A stretch of DNA of 24,966 bases from JAJDIA01 sp031555145 (GTDB lineage: Bacteria; Bacteroidota; Bacteroidia; Bacteroidales; Tannerellaceae): contig JAVBUR010000047.1 of assembly GCA_031555145.1 (NCBI GenBank), positions 1 to 24,966 of the forward strand, given 5' to 3'. Of the stretch, positions 6,736 to 13,601 are shown piece by piece. How positions within the stretch are numbered: position 1 is the stretch's first letter; each line of letters begins with the position of its first letter. Under the pieces are notes generated by a model. The model did not search any database and was not told the origin of the DNA. It was given only the letters and a program-made list of their open reading frames with translations. A program made the position numbers and the translations under genes.

Positions 6736-7320
6736 TCAACGCATTTCCAGCGCATCGAACATCGAACGATAAATCGCAGCTTTCTCTTCCAGCGGCTTCG
6801 GATAGGCGCGGGAAGAGGAAGGCATGCGGTATAGTTTGTACGTACGGCCGGATAACATAAAGGAGGTCCAACCGCCTACTTCCGGCTCTTCTGCCCCGGG
6901 AATAACAGACAGTAGCGTATCCATCGCTTTTTGCCCTGTAATAACGATGGCTTCGCAAAGAGGGATCTGCCGTAGCACATCCACAGGATCCAACGGCGTC
7001 ACTATTTCGAGGAACTTATCTGACGCATTGCCTTTCTGTCGGATCACTTCCACCGCCGTATCACCTATTCCGAGCCCATTCGCGTAGCAGAACGCTACGC
7101 ACTTCTCCCGGCTGAAAGCTTTCCTTGTGGCCAGGAAATAATCCTTATCACCGTAGAAGATCAATCCAATGATCCTCCACATATCATTCTGTATATTAGG
7201 GTAGTAGAATTCCATCGACCAGCGATTGTGTGGGGGAGGGAAGCTACCCAGCATCAGTAGGCGGGTATTCTCAGGCAGGAAAAAGCCAAGCGGATGTTGC
7301 TCTGTTTGTTGATTATGCAT
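6736..7320 (-). CDS. Uracil-DNA-glycosylase-superfamily protein (MUG-like)
   Basis: This 194-residue protein is related to the uracil-DNA-glycosylase fold and probably excises mismatched or damaged pyrimidines in base-excision repair. Motif LLMLGSFPPPHNRW (residues 21-34) corresponds to the GxxPG-type water-activating loop. FYYPNIQNDMWRIIG follows it, VITGQKA marks the central strand, and MPSSSRAYP near the C-terminus corresponds to the NPSxxx DNA-intercalating motif. The start at 7320 (MHNQQ) is the first ATG; an upstream TTG is possible but would cover the -7 element. With this start a TAnnTTTG element ends only three bases before the ATG, so the transcript would be leaderless. It converges with glnA with no gap. 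The substrate is inferred. Confidence 0.75.
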   Translation of the reverse strand: MHNQQTEQHPLGFFLPENTRLLMLGSFPPPHNRWSMEFYYPNIQNDMWRIIGLIFYGDKDYFLATRKAFSREKCVAFCYANGLGIGDTAVEVIRQKGNASDKFLEIVTPLDPVDVLRQIPLCEAIVITGQKAMDTLLSVIPGAEEPEVGGWTSFMLSGRTYKLYRMPSSSRAYPKPLEEKAAIYRSMFDALEMR

Positions 7321-7323
7321 GAT

Positions 7324-7331
7324 CAAAGGTA
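7324..7331 (-). promoter_or_regulatory. Glycosylase gene promoter, -7 element (possibly leaderless)
   Basis: The minus strand reads TACCTTTG followed by ATC and the ATG. With the usual Bacteroidetes distance, transcription would start at or within a base or two of the start codon. No -33 TTTG is evident. Confidence 0.45.
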
Positions 7332-7353
7332 GGCAATATTCTGATTTTCGACC

Positions 7354-7361
7354 TATCTTTG
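7354..7361 (+). promoter_or_regulatory. Promoter -7 element for the GH27/36-like gene
   Basis: TATCTTTG, an exact TAnnTTTG, lies 40 bases before the ATG at 7402. It is 22 bp from the oppositely oriented -7 element of the glycosylase gene. No good -33 element is visible. Confidence 0.5.
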
Positions 7362-7401
7362 CCCTTGTCAAAATCAGGAGTAACTAATTAATTATAATAT
7401 C

Positions 7402-9591
7402 ATGAACGCAACTAAACTTCTTTTTGCAACTGCTGCCTTTGCCCTATGTAGCCAATTGAACGCCCAACGCCTTCCCGACTGGGATCCGGCCAACGACCGG
7501 AAGCAACTCACCTACGACTGGTTGGTGACGCCAAGCCCTGAAAAAGCCGCTATTTACACCCAACCGGGTGGCAAAGACGTGATTTTGTATAACGGACTGG
7601 TAAAACGTACCTTCCGAATCACCCCCGATGTGGCATGTGTCGACTATAAGAATATGATCAACGGCCAGCAACTCCTTCGTGCCGTCAAACCCGAAGCCCG
7701 TATCAACCTCAATGGAACCGACTATACGGTCGGTGGCCTATATGGGCAGACGGAAAACGCCTACCTATTGAACGAATGGGTCGACGGACTAAAGAAAAGC
7801 AACGAAGGCTTTCACTATGTCTCCTGCCAGATCACGGATGCACAGCCCTTCATCCAGTGGGAGAACAAACGCTGGGCATCTAATAAGCAACAGGCTACGG
7901 GCAAGGCGATCGCCTTCCGTTACCAGCATGTTTCCTTGCCTGATGTCGAACTGGAAGTACATTATGCCATTTATGATGGTCTGCCTCTGATCTGCAAATG
8001 GCTCACCGTGCGGAACAACAGTAAGACGCCGCTCCGCATCAACCGCGTGGTGCATGAAATCCTTGCCGTGGTAGAAGAGCAAAGCGCCGTGGTTGGTTCG
8101 CCGGATAAGATGGCGAAACCAGCTTCCCTCTATATCGAAACCAACTATGCCTACAACAATGCCATGCGTTACGACCTGAGCGACCAGACCACACACTGGC
8201 TTGTCGACAGTTCCTACACATCGCAGGTAAATTACGACTACAACACACCGTGTCTACTCGAAGTATATCCTGAAAAGGCACCTAATATCGACCTCAATCC
8301 CGGTGAAGCCTTTCAGTCTCCCCATTCCTTTGAATTGCTGATGGATAGCTACGACCGCGAACGTCGCGGCTTGGCCGTGCGTAAGATGTACCACACCATT
8401 GCCCCCTGGACAACGGAGAATCCTATCTTCATGCACCTCGTCAGCAAACAGGATGATGAAGTCTATGCAGCCATCGACCAGTGTGTCGCTACCGGATACG
8501 AAGCCGTGATCCTCAGCTTCGGCAGTCACCTGACGATGGAACGAAATACGCCGGAAAACCATGCCAAATGGAAAAAAATGGCTGACTATGCCCATCAGAA
8601 AGGAATCATGATCGGCGGGTATACCCTGTTCAGCTCCCGTAAGATCGGGCTGGAAACAGATGTGATCGACCCGGTAACCGGTAAACCGGGCAACGCCTTC
8701 TTCGGTAACGCTCCCTGTTTTGCCAGCCAGTGGGGATTGGATTACCACAAGGCCATCATTGACTTCTTCGCTAATACCGGATTCGATATCCTCGAAATGG
8801 ACGGTCCGTACCCCGGCGATGTCTGTGCCTCCACCACTCATCCCGGCCATAAAGGCCTCGAAGATTCACAGTGGCGGCAAATGGAACTACAAAAGAGCCT
8901 CTTCCACTGGATGGCGGCACATGGTGTCTATGTTAATGCCCCCGACTGGTATTTCCTTGACGGAACGAATAAGATCGGTCTCGGTTATCGTGAAGTTAAC
9001 TTTGCACTGTCAAGGGATCAGCAAAAGATACTGAACCGCCAGAATATCTTTGACGGTACCTGGGAAAAGACCTCTGCCATGAGTTGGGGCTTTGTTCCGT
9101 TGACCGCCTATCACGGCGGTGGACCGGATGCTGTACTTGAACCTCTGAACCAGCACCTCAAAGACTACGAGCAACTGATGGTACAATATTATGGAGCCGG
9201 TATCCAGGCCTGCTATCGCGGACCGCGCCTCTATGATACGGAGGAAACCAAACAGACCGTCATCCGTGTTGTCGATTGGTACAAGAAATACCGTGATATC
9301 CTCAATGCCGACATCCTCCATCTCCGCCGTGCCGACGGGCGTGACTGGGACGGTATTATGCATGTCAACCCGCAATTAAAGGAAAAAGGTTTCCTTATGG
9401 TATACAATCCCTTGAAAGAGACCATCACCCGTACCATCAAGTTACCCCTCTACTATACCGGTCTCACCAAAGTTGCCCATATCCGTGAACAAGAAGGCAA
9501 ACCTATCCAATACGTTCTCAACCGCGACTACACGGTAGACCTCACCTTTACCCTGTCACCCGGAGGATACACTTGGTTTGTAGTGGAATAG
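7402..9591 (+). CDS. Secreted glycoside hydrolase, GH27/GH36-like (alpha-galactosidase clan)
   Basis: This 729-residue protein has a signal peptide (residues 1-21, cleavage after LNA). The N-terminal half (about 30-330) is an all-beta domain resembling the GH36 N-terminal sandwich. The central part (about 350-620) looks like a TIM barrel with clan GH-D features: ENPIFMHLVS, YEAVILSFGSHL, ADYAHQKGIMIGGYTLFSS, and FDILEMDGPYPGD in which D467 would be the nucleophile by analogy. A C-terminal beta domain ends in GGYTWFVVE. The active-site strand differs from canonical alpha-galactosidases (which have K-x-D-x-x), so the substrate may not be alpha-galactose. The gene converges with a secreted esterase, 13 bp apart. 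The family call is moderately sure, the substrate unknown. Confidence 0.65.
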   Translation: MNATKLLFATAAFALCSQLNAQRLPDWDPANDRKQLTYDWLVTPSPEKAAIYTQPGGKDVILYNGLVKRTFRITPDVACVDYKNMINGQQLLRAVKPEARINLNGTDYTVGGLYGQTENAYLLNEWVDGLKKSNEGFHYVSCQITDAQPFIQWENKRWASNKQQATGKAIAFRYQHVSLPDVELEVHYAIYDGLPLICKWLTVRNNSKTPLRINRVVHEILAVVEEQSAVVGSPDKMAKPASLYIETNYAYNNAMRYDLSDQTTHWLVDSSYTSQVNYDYNTPCLLEVYPEKAPNIDLNPGEAFQSPHSFELLMDSYDRERRGLAVRKMYHTIAPWTTENPIFMHLVSKQDDEVYAAIDQCVATGYEAVILSFGSHLTMERNTPENHAKWKKMADYAHQKGIMIGGYTLFSSRKIGLETDVIDPVTGKPGNAFFGNAPCFASQWGLDYHKAIIDFFANTGFDILEMDGPYPGDVCASTTHPGHKGLEDSQWRQMELQKSLFHWMAAHGVYVNAPDWYFLDGTNKIGLGYREVNFALSRDQQKILNRQNIFDGTWEKTSAMSWGFVPLTAYHGGGPDAVLEPLNQHLKDYEQLMVQYYGAGIQACYRGPRLYDTEETKQTVIRVVDWYKKYRDILNADILHLRRADGRDWDGIMHVNPQLKEKGFLMVYNPLKETITRTIKLPLYYTGLTKVAHIREQEGKPIQYVLNRDYTVDLTFTLSPGGYTWFVVE

Positions 9592-9604
9592 GACAACATC
9601 CGGA

Positions 9605-10390
9605 TTACAGGTGGTGCTCGAACATCCAGGAAAGGAAGTCGGGCTCGGCGAAGGCATTGTTCCAACTGCCATGGTTGACGCCGGGGTATTCTTTGTATTG
9701 GACATCGGCACCGGCTTTCTTCAGGACTTCGTAGGCATCGCGGGAATATTGGGGTTCCACCACATCATCCGCGGAACCATGGTACAGGCGGATGGCCGTT
9801 TTGCCTTTGTAGCGCGCGGCACGTTCAAGGTTGACAGCTCCACAGATCGGGGTTGCTGTAGCAAACAGATTGGGATAGCGGCAGAGCAGGTCGAAGGTTC
9901 CCATACCTCCCATCGACAGGCCGGTGATATGGATACGTTTCGTGTCAACGATTCCTTTGGCGATGAAACTGTCAAGCAGTTCTTTGGCGGCGGCCAGCGG
10001 TTGGGTGATCGGGGCGGAGACGGGATAACTGCGACCCTGCCCGTTAATCGGCATCCGGTAGTCCAACCAGAATTCATCGGCCGGGCATTGTGGGGCAATA
10101 ACGATGGAGGGATACTTTATTTGATTATCAAAAGATGCGAACATATCACCTCCATGTACCAGTTGTGCCTCGTTGTCCGAGCCTCTTTCGCCTGCTCCAT
10201 GCAGAAAGAGGATGACGGGATAGGTATGATCCGGACGATAGTTCTCGGGATATAAGACGCGGTAGTTCAGTTGGTAACCATTCGTGGTAGTAAACTGTTT
10301 TTTCAGAAAGTTCAGCTTGTCTCCGGCGAAGGCAGGCGATGAAACCAATAATGCAAGGAGAAGAACGATAAAATACTTTGTTGTTTTCAT
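9605..10390 (-). CDS. Secreted alpha/beta-hydrolase esterase (CE1 / PHB-depolymerase-like)
   Basis: This 261-residue protein has a signal peptide (residues 1-22, SPAFA). The hydrolase core shows the oxyanion region FLHGAGERGSDN (62-73), the nucleophile elbow GLSMGGMGTF with S159, the acid in GSADDVVEP (D208 or D209) and the catalytic H240 in GVNHGSW. The loop APQCPADEFWLD near 99-110 is typical of feruloyl-esterase-like or prolyl-oligopeptidase-like extracellular hydrolases in Bacteroidetes. It probably removes acyl groups from plant or host glycans in the periplasm. It is transcribed towards the GH27/36-like gene but from its own promoter. Whether it is an esterase or a peptidase cannot be settled from sequence. 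Confidence 0.8.
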   Translation of the reverse strand: MKTTKYFIVLLLALLVSSPAFAGDKLNFLKKQFTTTNGYQLNYRVLYPENYRPDHTYPVILFLHGAGERGSDNEAQLVHGGDMFASFDNQIKYPSIVIAPQCPADEFWLDYRMPINGQGRSYPVSAPITQPLAAAKELLDSFIAKGIVDTKRIHITGLSMGGMGTFDLLCRYPNLFATATPICGAVNLERAARYKGKTAIRLYHGSADDVVEPQYSRDAYEVLKKAGADVQYKEYPGVNHGSWNNAFAEPDFLSWMFEHHL

Positions 10391-10416
10391 GTTGTATTGA
10401 GTTGAATCAGAGGAAC

Positions 10417-10424
10417 CAAAAGTA
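10417..10424 (-). promoter_or_regulatory. Esterase gene promoter, -7 element
   Basis: The minus strand reads TACTTTTG (TAnnTTTG), 26 bases before the ATG at 10390. A -33 element is not clear. Confidence 0.5.
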
Positions 10425-10500
10425 CAGGTTTCTTTTCAATTTGCTGACTTTGTTTAGAACTATTATAGATTGGAGTGTGAGGATGTTTTAGGTAAAGGCT

Positions 10501-10508
10501 TATATTTG
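10501..10508 (+). promoter_or_regulatory. rpoN promoter, -7 element
   Basis: TATATTTG fits TAnnTTTG and lies 55 bases before the preferred rpoN start. It probably drives the rpoN-PAP2-gcvH-purE unit. The -33 region is poor (TTTT near 10485 is too close). Confidence 0.5.
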
Positions 10509-10524
10509 CATGATTAAATAAACA

Positions 10525-10538
10525 GGGCAGTAGTGCCC
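10525..10538 (+). promoter_or_regulatory. Hairpin in the rpoN leader
   Basis: GGGCA and TGCCC enclose the four-base loop GTAG, about 15 bases after the expected transcription start and 25 bases before the rpoN ATG. It has no T-run, so it is not a terminator. It could stabilise the leader or be a binding site. Confidence 0.4.
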
Positions 10539-10563
10539 GGATGAAATCGTTGTGCATGATTAT

Positions 10564-12015
10564 ATGTTGAAACAACAGTTACAACAAAAATTACAGCAAA
10601 AGCTTTCCCCCCAACAGATCCAGTTGATCCGTCTGCTGGAACTTCCTGCTATTGAGCTGGAAGAACGTGTCAAGCACGAGTTGGAAGAGAATCCGGCATT
10701 GGAAGAGGGGGCTGAACCAATAGACGACTTTGATGCTGCCGATGGCGGTGAGGATGAGGACGGACTGCCGGTGTCGGATATCGACCTCTCGTTGGGCGAT
10801 TACCTAACCGAAGACGATATCCCCGACTACAAACTCCAGGAAATAAGCGAGCGTCGTGAGCGTCGCGAAGAAATACCCTTCTCCATCGGCCAGTCGTTGC
10901 ACGAATTCCTGCTACAGCAGCTTGGCTTGCGCGAACTGACGCCGAAAGAAGTGCAGATCGCTGAATATATCATCGGAAATATTGATGACGACGGTTATCT
11001 GCGTCGCGACCTCTCGTCTATTGCCGACGACCTGATCTTCCAGGCCGGTGTGGAAGTAGAAGAAAAAGAGATCGAAGCTGTATTGCAGGTAATCCGTGAC
11101 TTTGAACCGGCCGGTGTCTGTGCAGGCGACCTTCGGGAATGCCTCCTGCTGCAGTTAGCCCGGAAGAAACAAACGGAAGGAGTGGTACTGGCCACGCAGG
11201 TATTGCATGATTTCTATGAAGACTTTATCCGTAAGCATTACGATAAGATTATGCGTTCGCTGAATTGCGACGAAGATCTACTCAAGAAGGCCATCCGCGA
11301 GATCACTCTCCTGAATCCCAAGCCCGGCGGCGACTGGGGCGGTGCGTTGGAGACCGTGATGAACACGGTGATCCCCGACTTTATTGTCGAAGCCCATAAC
11401 GGTGAGTTAATCCTAAGCATGAACAACCGCGACGTGCCTGATCTGCGTATCAACCGCGACTATGCGGAGATGTTCCAGGACTATTCGGCCACAAAGGCTA
11501 ACCAGACTTCCGAAATGCGGGAAGCTGTCCAGTTCGTTAAGCAGAAACTGGATTCGGCACAATGGTTTATCGACGCTATCCGCCAGCGTCAGGAAACAAT
11601 GCAACGGACGATGGAAGTGATCATCCTCCTACAACGTGACTTTTTCTTTACCGGCGATGAGGCTACGCTTCGTCCCATGATCCTGAAAGATGTAGCTGAA
11701 CGGGCAGGATATGATATATCCACTATCTCCCGTGTAAGCAACAGTAAATATGTACAGACTAATTTTGGTGTCTATCCGTTGAAATTCTTCTTCTCCGAAT
11801 CCATGCAGACCGACAGTGGTGAAGAGATCTCCACCCGCGAGGTCAAGAAGATTATGAAAGAACATATCGAGGGGGAAGACAAACGTAAACCGCTTACCGA
11901 CGACGAACTGACCACTATCCTCAAACAGAAAGGATATCTCATCGCCCGTCGTACGGTAGCTAAATACCGTGAACAATTGGAGATTCCGGTGGCACGGTTA
12001 CGAAAAGAAATTTAA
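10564..12015 (+). CDS. rpoN: RNA polymerase sigma-54 factor
   Basis: This alternative sigma factor directs RNA polymerase to -24/-12 promoters with AAA+ enhancer-binding proteins. The 483 residues show the Gln/Leu-rich region I (LKQQLQQKLQQKLSPQQIQLIRLLELP), an acidic region II (about 45-85), the core-binding and helix-turn-helix parts (for example ISTRE...TISRVSNSKYVQTNFG) and the RpoN box ARRTVAKYRE at 461-470. The ATG at 10564 is preferred over a GTG four codons upstream, because the family starts 'MLKQxLQQKLxQKLSPQQ'. The stop is 12 bp before the next gene, so it leads an operon. I see no -24/-12 promoter (GG-N10-GC) that I would trust, and no enhancer-binding protein, in the window. Confidence 0.96.
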   Translation: MLKQQLQQKLQQKLSPQQIQLIRLLELPAIELEERVKHELEENPALEEGAEPIDDFDAADGGEDEDGLPVSDIDLSLGDYLTEDDIPDYKLQEISERRERREEIPFSIGQSLHEFLLQQLGLRELTPKEVQIAEYIIGNIDDDGYLRRDLSSIADDLIFQAGVEVEEKEIEAVLQVIRDFEPAGVCAGDLRECLLLQLARKKQTEGVVLATQVLHDFYEDFIRKHYDKIMRSLNCDEDLLKKAIREITLLNPKPGGDWGGALETVMNTVIPDFIVEAHNGELILSMNNRDVPDLRINRDYAEMFQDYSATKANQTSEMREAVQFVKQKLDSAQWFIDAIRQRQETMQRTMEVIILLQRDFFFTGDEATLRPMILKDVAERAGYDISTISRVSNSKYVQTNFGVYPLKFFFSESMQTDSGEEISTREVKKIMKEHIEGEDKRKPLTDDELTTILKQKGYLIARRTVAKYREQLEIPVARLRKEI

Positions 12016-12027
12016 CTTTGTGAACGA

Positions 12028-12648
12028 ATGAAAACTTTTGCAAATACGATATCCATCCTCTTCCATCCGTTACTGATGCTAACGTATGGGATGTTGTTGG
12101 CACTAAATTTTACCTACCTGGAGATTTATCCGTTCCGGATGAAGATGTTTGTGGCCTTTGGCACCCTGTTGTCAACGGCTGTTATCCCGGGGTTGTTCAT
12201 CCTGCTGATGATACGTACCGGTATGGCGACGGATGCGGAACTGAGTGACCGCAGAGAACGGACGATTCCCTATCTGATTATGATCACATCTGTCTTGCTC
12301 TGTATCTATTACCAGTTCAAAATGCACATGCCTTTCTGGCTGTTAGCCGTACTGATGGGAGTCGGTGTTGCCTTGTTACTGGCGCTGTGTATCAATACCT
12401 TCTGGAAGATCAGCGCCCATGGTGTGGGTATCGGAGGTTTGCTGGGTGCCGTGATGGGAGTTGCCCGTCTGCATATGTCGAACCCGTATTGGGCATTCAT
12501 CCTCTTGATCGTGATTGCCGGGGTGGTGGGTACTTCCCGTATTTATCTAAAAAAACATACGCCTTCACAGGTGTATGCGGGTACATGTCTCGGATTTATA
12601 TGTACATTTACAGCCTCTTTACTTAGTTATTTATATTTATTCATTTAA
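12028..12648 (+). CDS. PAP2-related integral membrane protein with altered active site
   Basis: This 206-residue protein has about six hydrophobic segments. The layout is that of membrane phosphatidic-acid phosphatases: a basic segment before a helix (SDRRERTIPYL, 73-83), a central 'KISAHGVGIGGLLGA' (H131) and a C-terminal 'GTSRIYLKKHTPSQVYAG' (R171, H177). Compared with active PAP2 enzymes (KxxxxxxRP, PSGH, SRxxxxxHxxxD), the first motif has lost the RP, the second lacks PSG, and Q181 replaces the final Asp. It may be a binding or regulatory homologue, or act on a different lipid phosphate. The gene sits between rpoN (12 bp upstream) and gcvH (14 bp downstream) in one apparent operon. Confidence 0.75.
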   Translation: MKTFANTISILFHPLLMLTYGMLLALNFTYLEIYPFRMKMFVAFGTLLSTAVIPGLFILLMIRTGMATDAELSDRRERTIPYLIMITSVLLCIYYQFKMHMPFWLLAVLMGVGVALLLALCINTFWKISAHGVGIGGLLGAVMGVARLHMSNPYWAFILLIVIAGVVGTSRIYLKKHTPSQVYAGTCLGFICTFTASLLSYLYLFI

Positions 12649-12662
12649 TAATAGAAAACATT

Positions 12663-13043
12663 ATGAATTTTCCTGCAGATTTAAAGTACACGAAGGATCA
12701 CGAATGGATCCGTCTGGAAGGTAGCGAAGCTTACATCGGTATTACTGATTATGCTCAGGGCGAATTAGGTGAAATCGTTTATGTGGACATTACCACAGAA
12801 GGGGAAACAGTGGCTAAGGAAGAAGTCTTCGGTACGATTGAAGCTGTTAAGACCGTTTCCGACCTGTTCATGCCGGTAAGCGGAGAAGTATTGGAAGTAA
12901 ATCCTGAGCTGGAAGACAAACCTGAACTGGTAAACGAAGATGCTTACGGTGCAGGTTGGTTGATCCGCATTGCCGTATCGGACGAAGCTGAACTGGGCGA
13001 ATTGCTCTCAGCCGCTGAATACGAACAGTTTATCGCGAAATGA
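12663..13043 (+). CDS. gcvH: Glycine cleavage system H protein
   Basis: This lipoyl carrier of the glycine cleavage system shuttles the aminomethyl group between the P, T and L proteins. The 126 residues match the family length. It opens LKYTKDHEWIRLEG and carries the lipoylated lysine K63 in GTIEAVKTVSDLFMPVSGEV. The C-terminus ENAYGAGWLIRI-like block (here NEDAYGAGWLIRI) is typical. It overlaps purE by four bases (ATGA), indicating translational coupling. The gcvT and gcvP genes are not in this window, so H is encoded apart from its partners, within an apparent rpoN-headed operon. Confidence 0.96.
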   Translation: MNFPADLKYTKDHEWIRLEGSEAYIGITDYAQGELGEIVYVDITTEGETVAKEEVFGTIEAVKTVSDLFMPVSGEVLEVNPELEDKPELVNEDAYGAGWLIRIAVSDEAELGELLSAAEYEQFIAK

Positions 13044-13546
13044 CACCGGTCGTAAGTATCATCATGGGCAGTACTTCGGATCTGCCTGTTATGGAGAAAG
13101 CAGCCAAGTTTCTGGATGAGATGGAAGTGCCGTTCGAAATGCATGCACTCTCCGCCCATCGTACACCGGCCGAAGTGGAAGTCTTTGCCAAGGGAGCTAA
13201 AGATCGTGGCATCAAAGTGATTATCGCTGCTGCCGGCATGGCCGCCCATCTCTGTGGAGTGATTGCATCGATGACTACGCTGCCGGTGATCGGCGTTCCC
13301 ATCAACTCCACCCTGGACGGGATGGATGCGCTGCTGGCCATTGTCCAGATGCCTCCGGGTATACCTGTGGCCACAGTAGGGATCAACGGTGCATTGAACG
13401 CCGGTATCCTGGCTGTACAGATGCTTGCGGTAGGTGACGAAGGACTACAAGGTAAACTGGCCGACTACAAGGAAGACCTGAAGACCAAGATAGTCAAGGC
13501 CAATGCCGAACTGGCCGCCGTATCGTATACACACAAAACAAATTGA
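13040..13546 (+). CDS. purE: 5-(Carboxyamino)imidazole ribonucleotide mutase
   Basis: This is the class I PurE of de novo purine synthesis, converting N5-CAIR to CAIR. The 168 residues carry the nucleotide-binding GSTSDLPVM (near 10-18), the SAHRTP loop with the catalytic His (38-43), AAGMAAHLCGVIAS, PVIGVP, LDGMDALLAIVQMPPGIPVATVGINGALNA. The gene begins inside the gcvH stop (ATGA overlap). The strong hairpin terminator starts five bases after its stop, so it is the last gene of the rpoN unit. PurK is not in the window. The C-terminal extension after ELAAVS is unconserved. Confidence 0.96.
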   Translation: MTPVVSIIMGSTSDLPVMEKAAKFLDEMEVPFEMHALSAHRTPAEVEVFAKGAKDRGIKVIIAAAGMAAHLCGVIASMTTLPVIGVPINSTLDGMDALLAIVQMPPGIPVATVGINGALNAGILAVQMLAVGDEGLQGKLADYKEDLKTKIVKANAELAAVSYTHKTN

Positions 13547-13550
13547 ATCA

Positions 13551-13587
13551 ATACAAAGGCACACCCCCTGTGCCTTTGTATTTTTTA
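13551..13587 (+). terminator. Strong intrinsic terminator after purE, just ahead of ispG
   Basis: ATACAAAGGCACA (13551-13563) and TGTGCCTTTGTAT (13569-13581) pair perfectly around five C residues and run into a T-tract at 13581-13586. The layout is a textbook rho-independent terminator in the plus direction. It ends only about 15 bases before the ispG ATG. Confidence 0.88.
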
Positions 13588-13601
13588 TTGGTAAACAGCA
13601 G

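Noticed and set aside
10552..10563. GTG start four codons upstream for rpoN
   Set aside because: RpoN proteins of this group start at the MLKQ-type sequence, so the ATG at 10564 is preferred.
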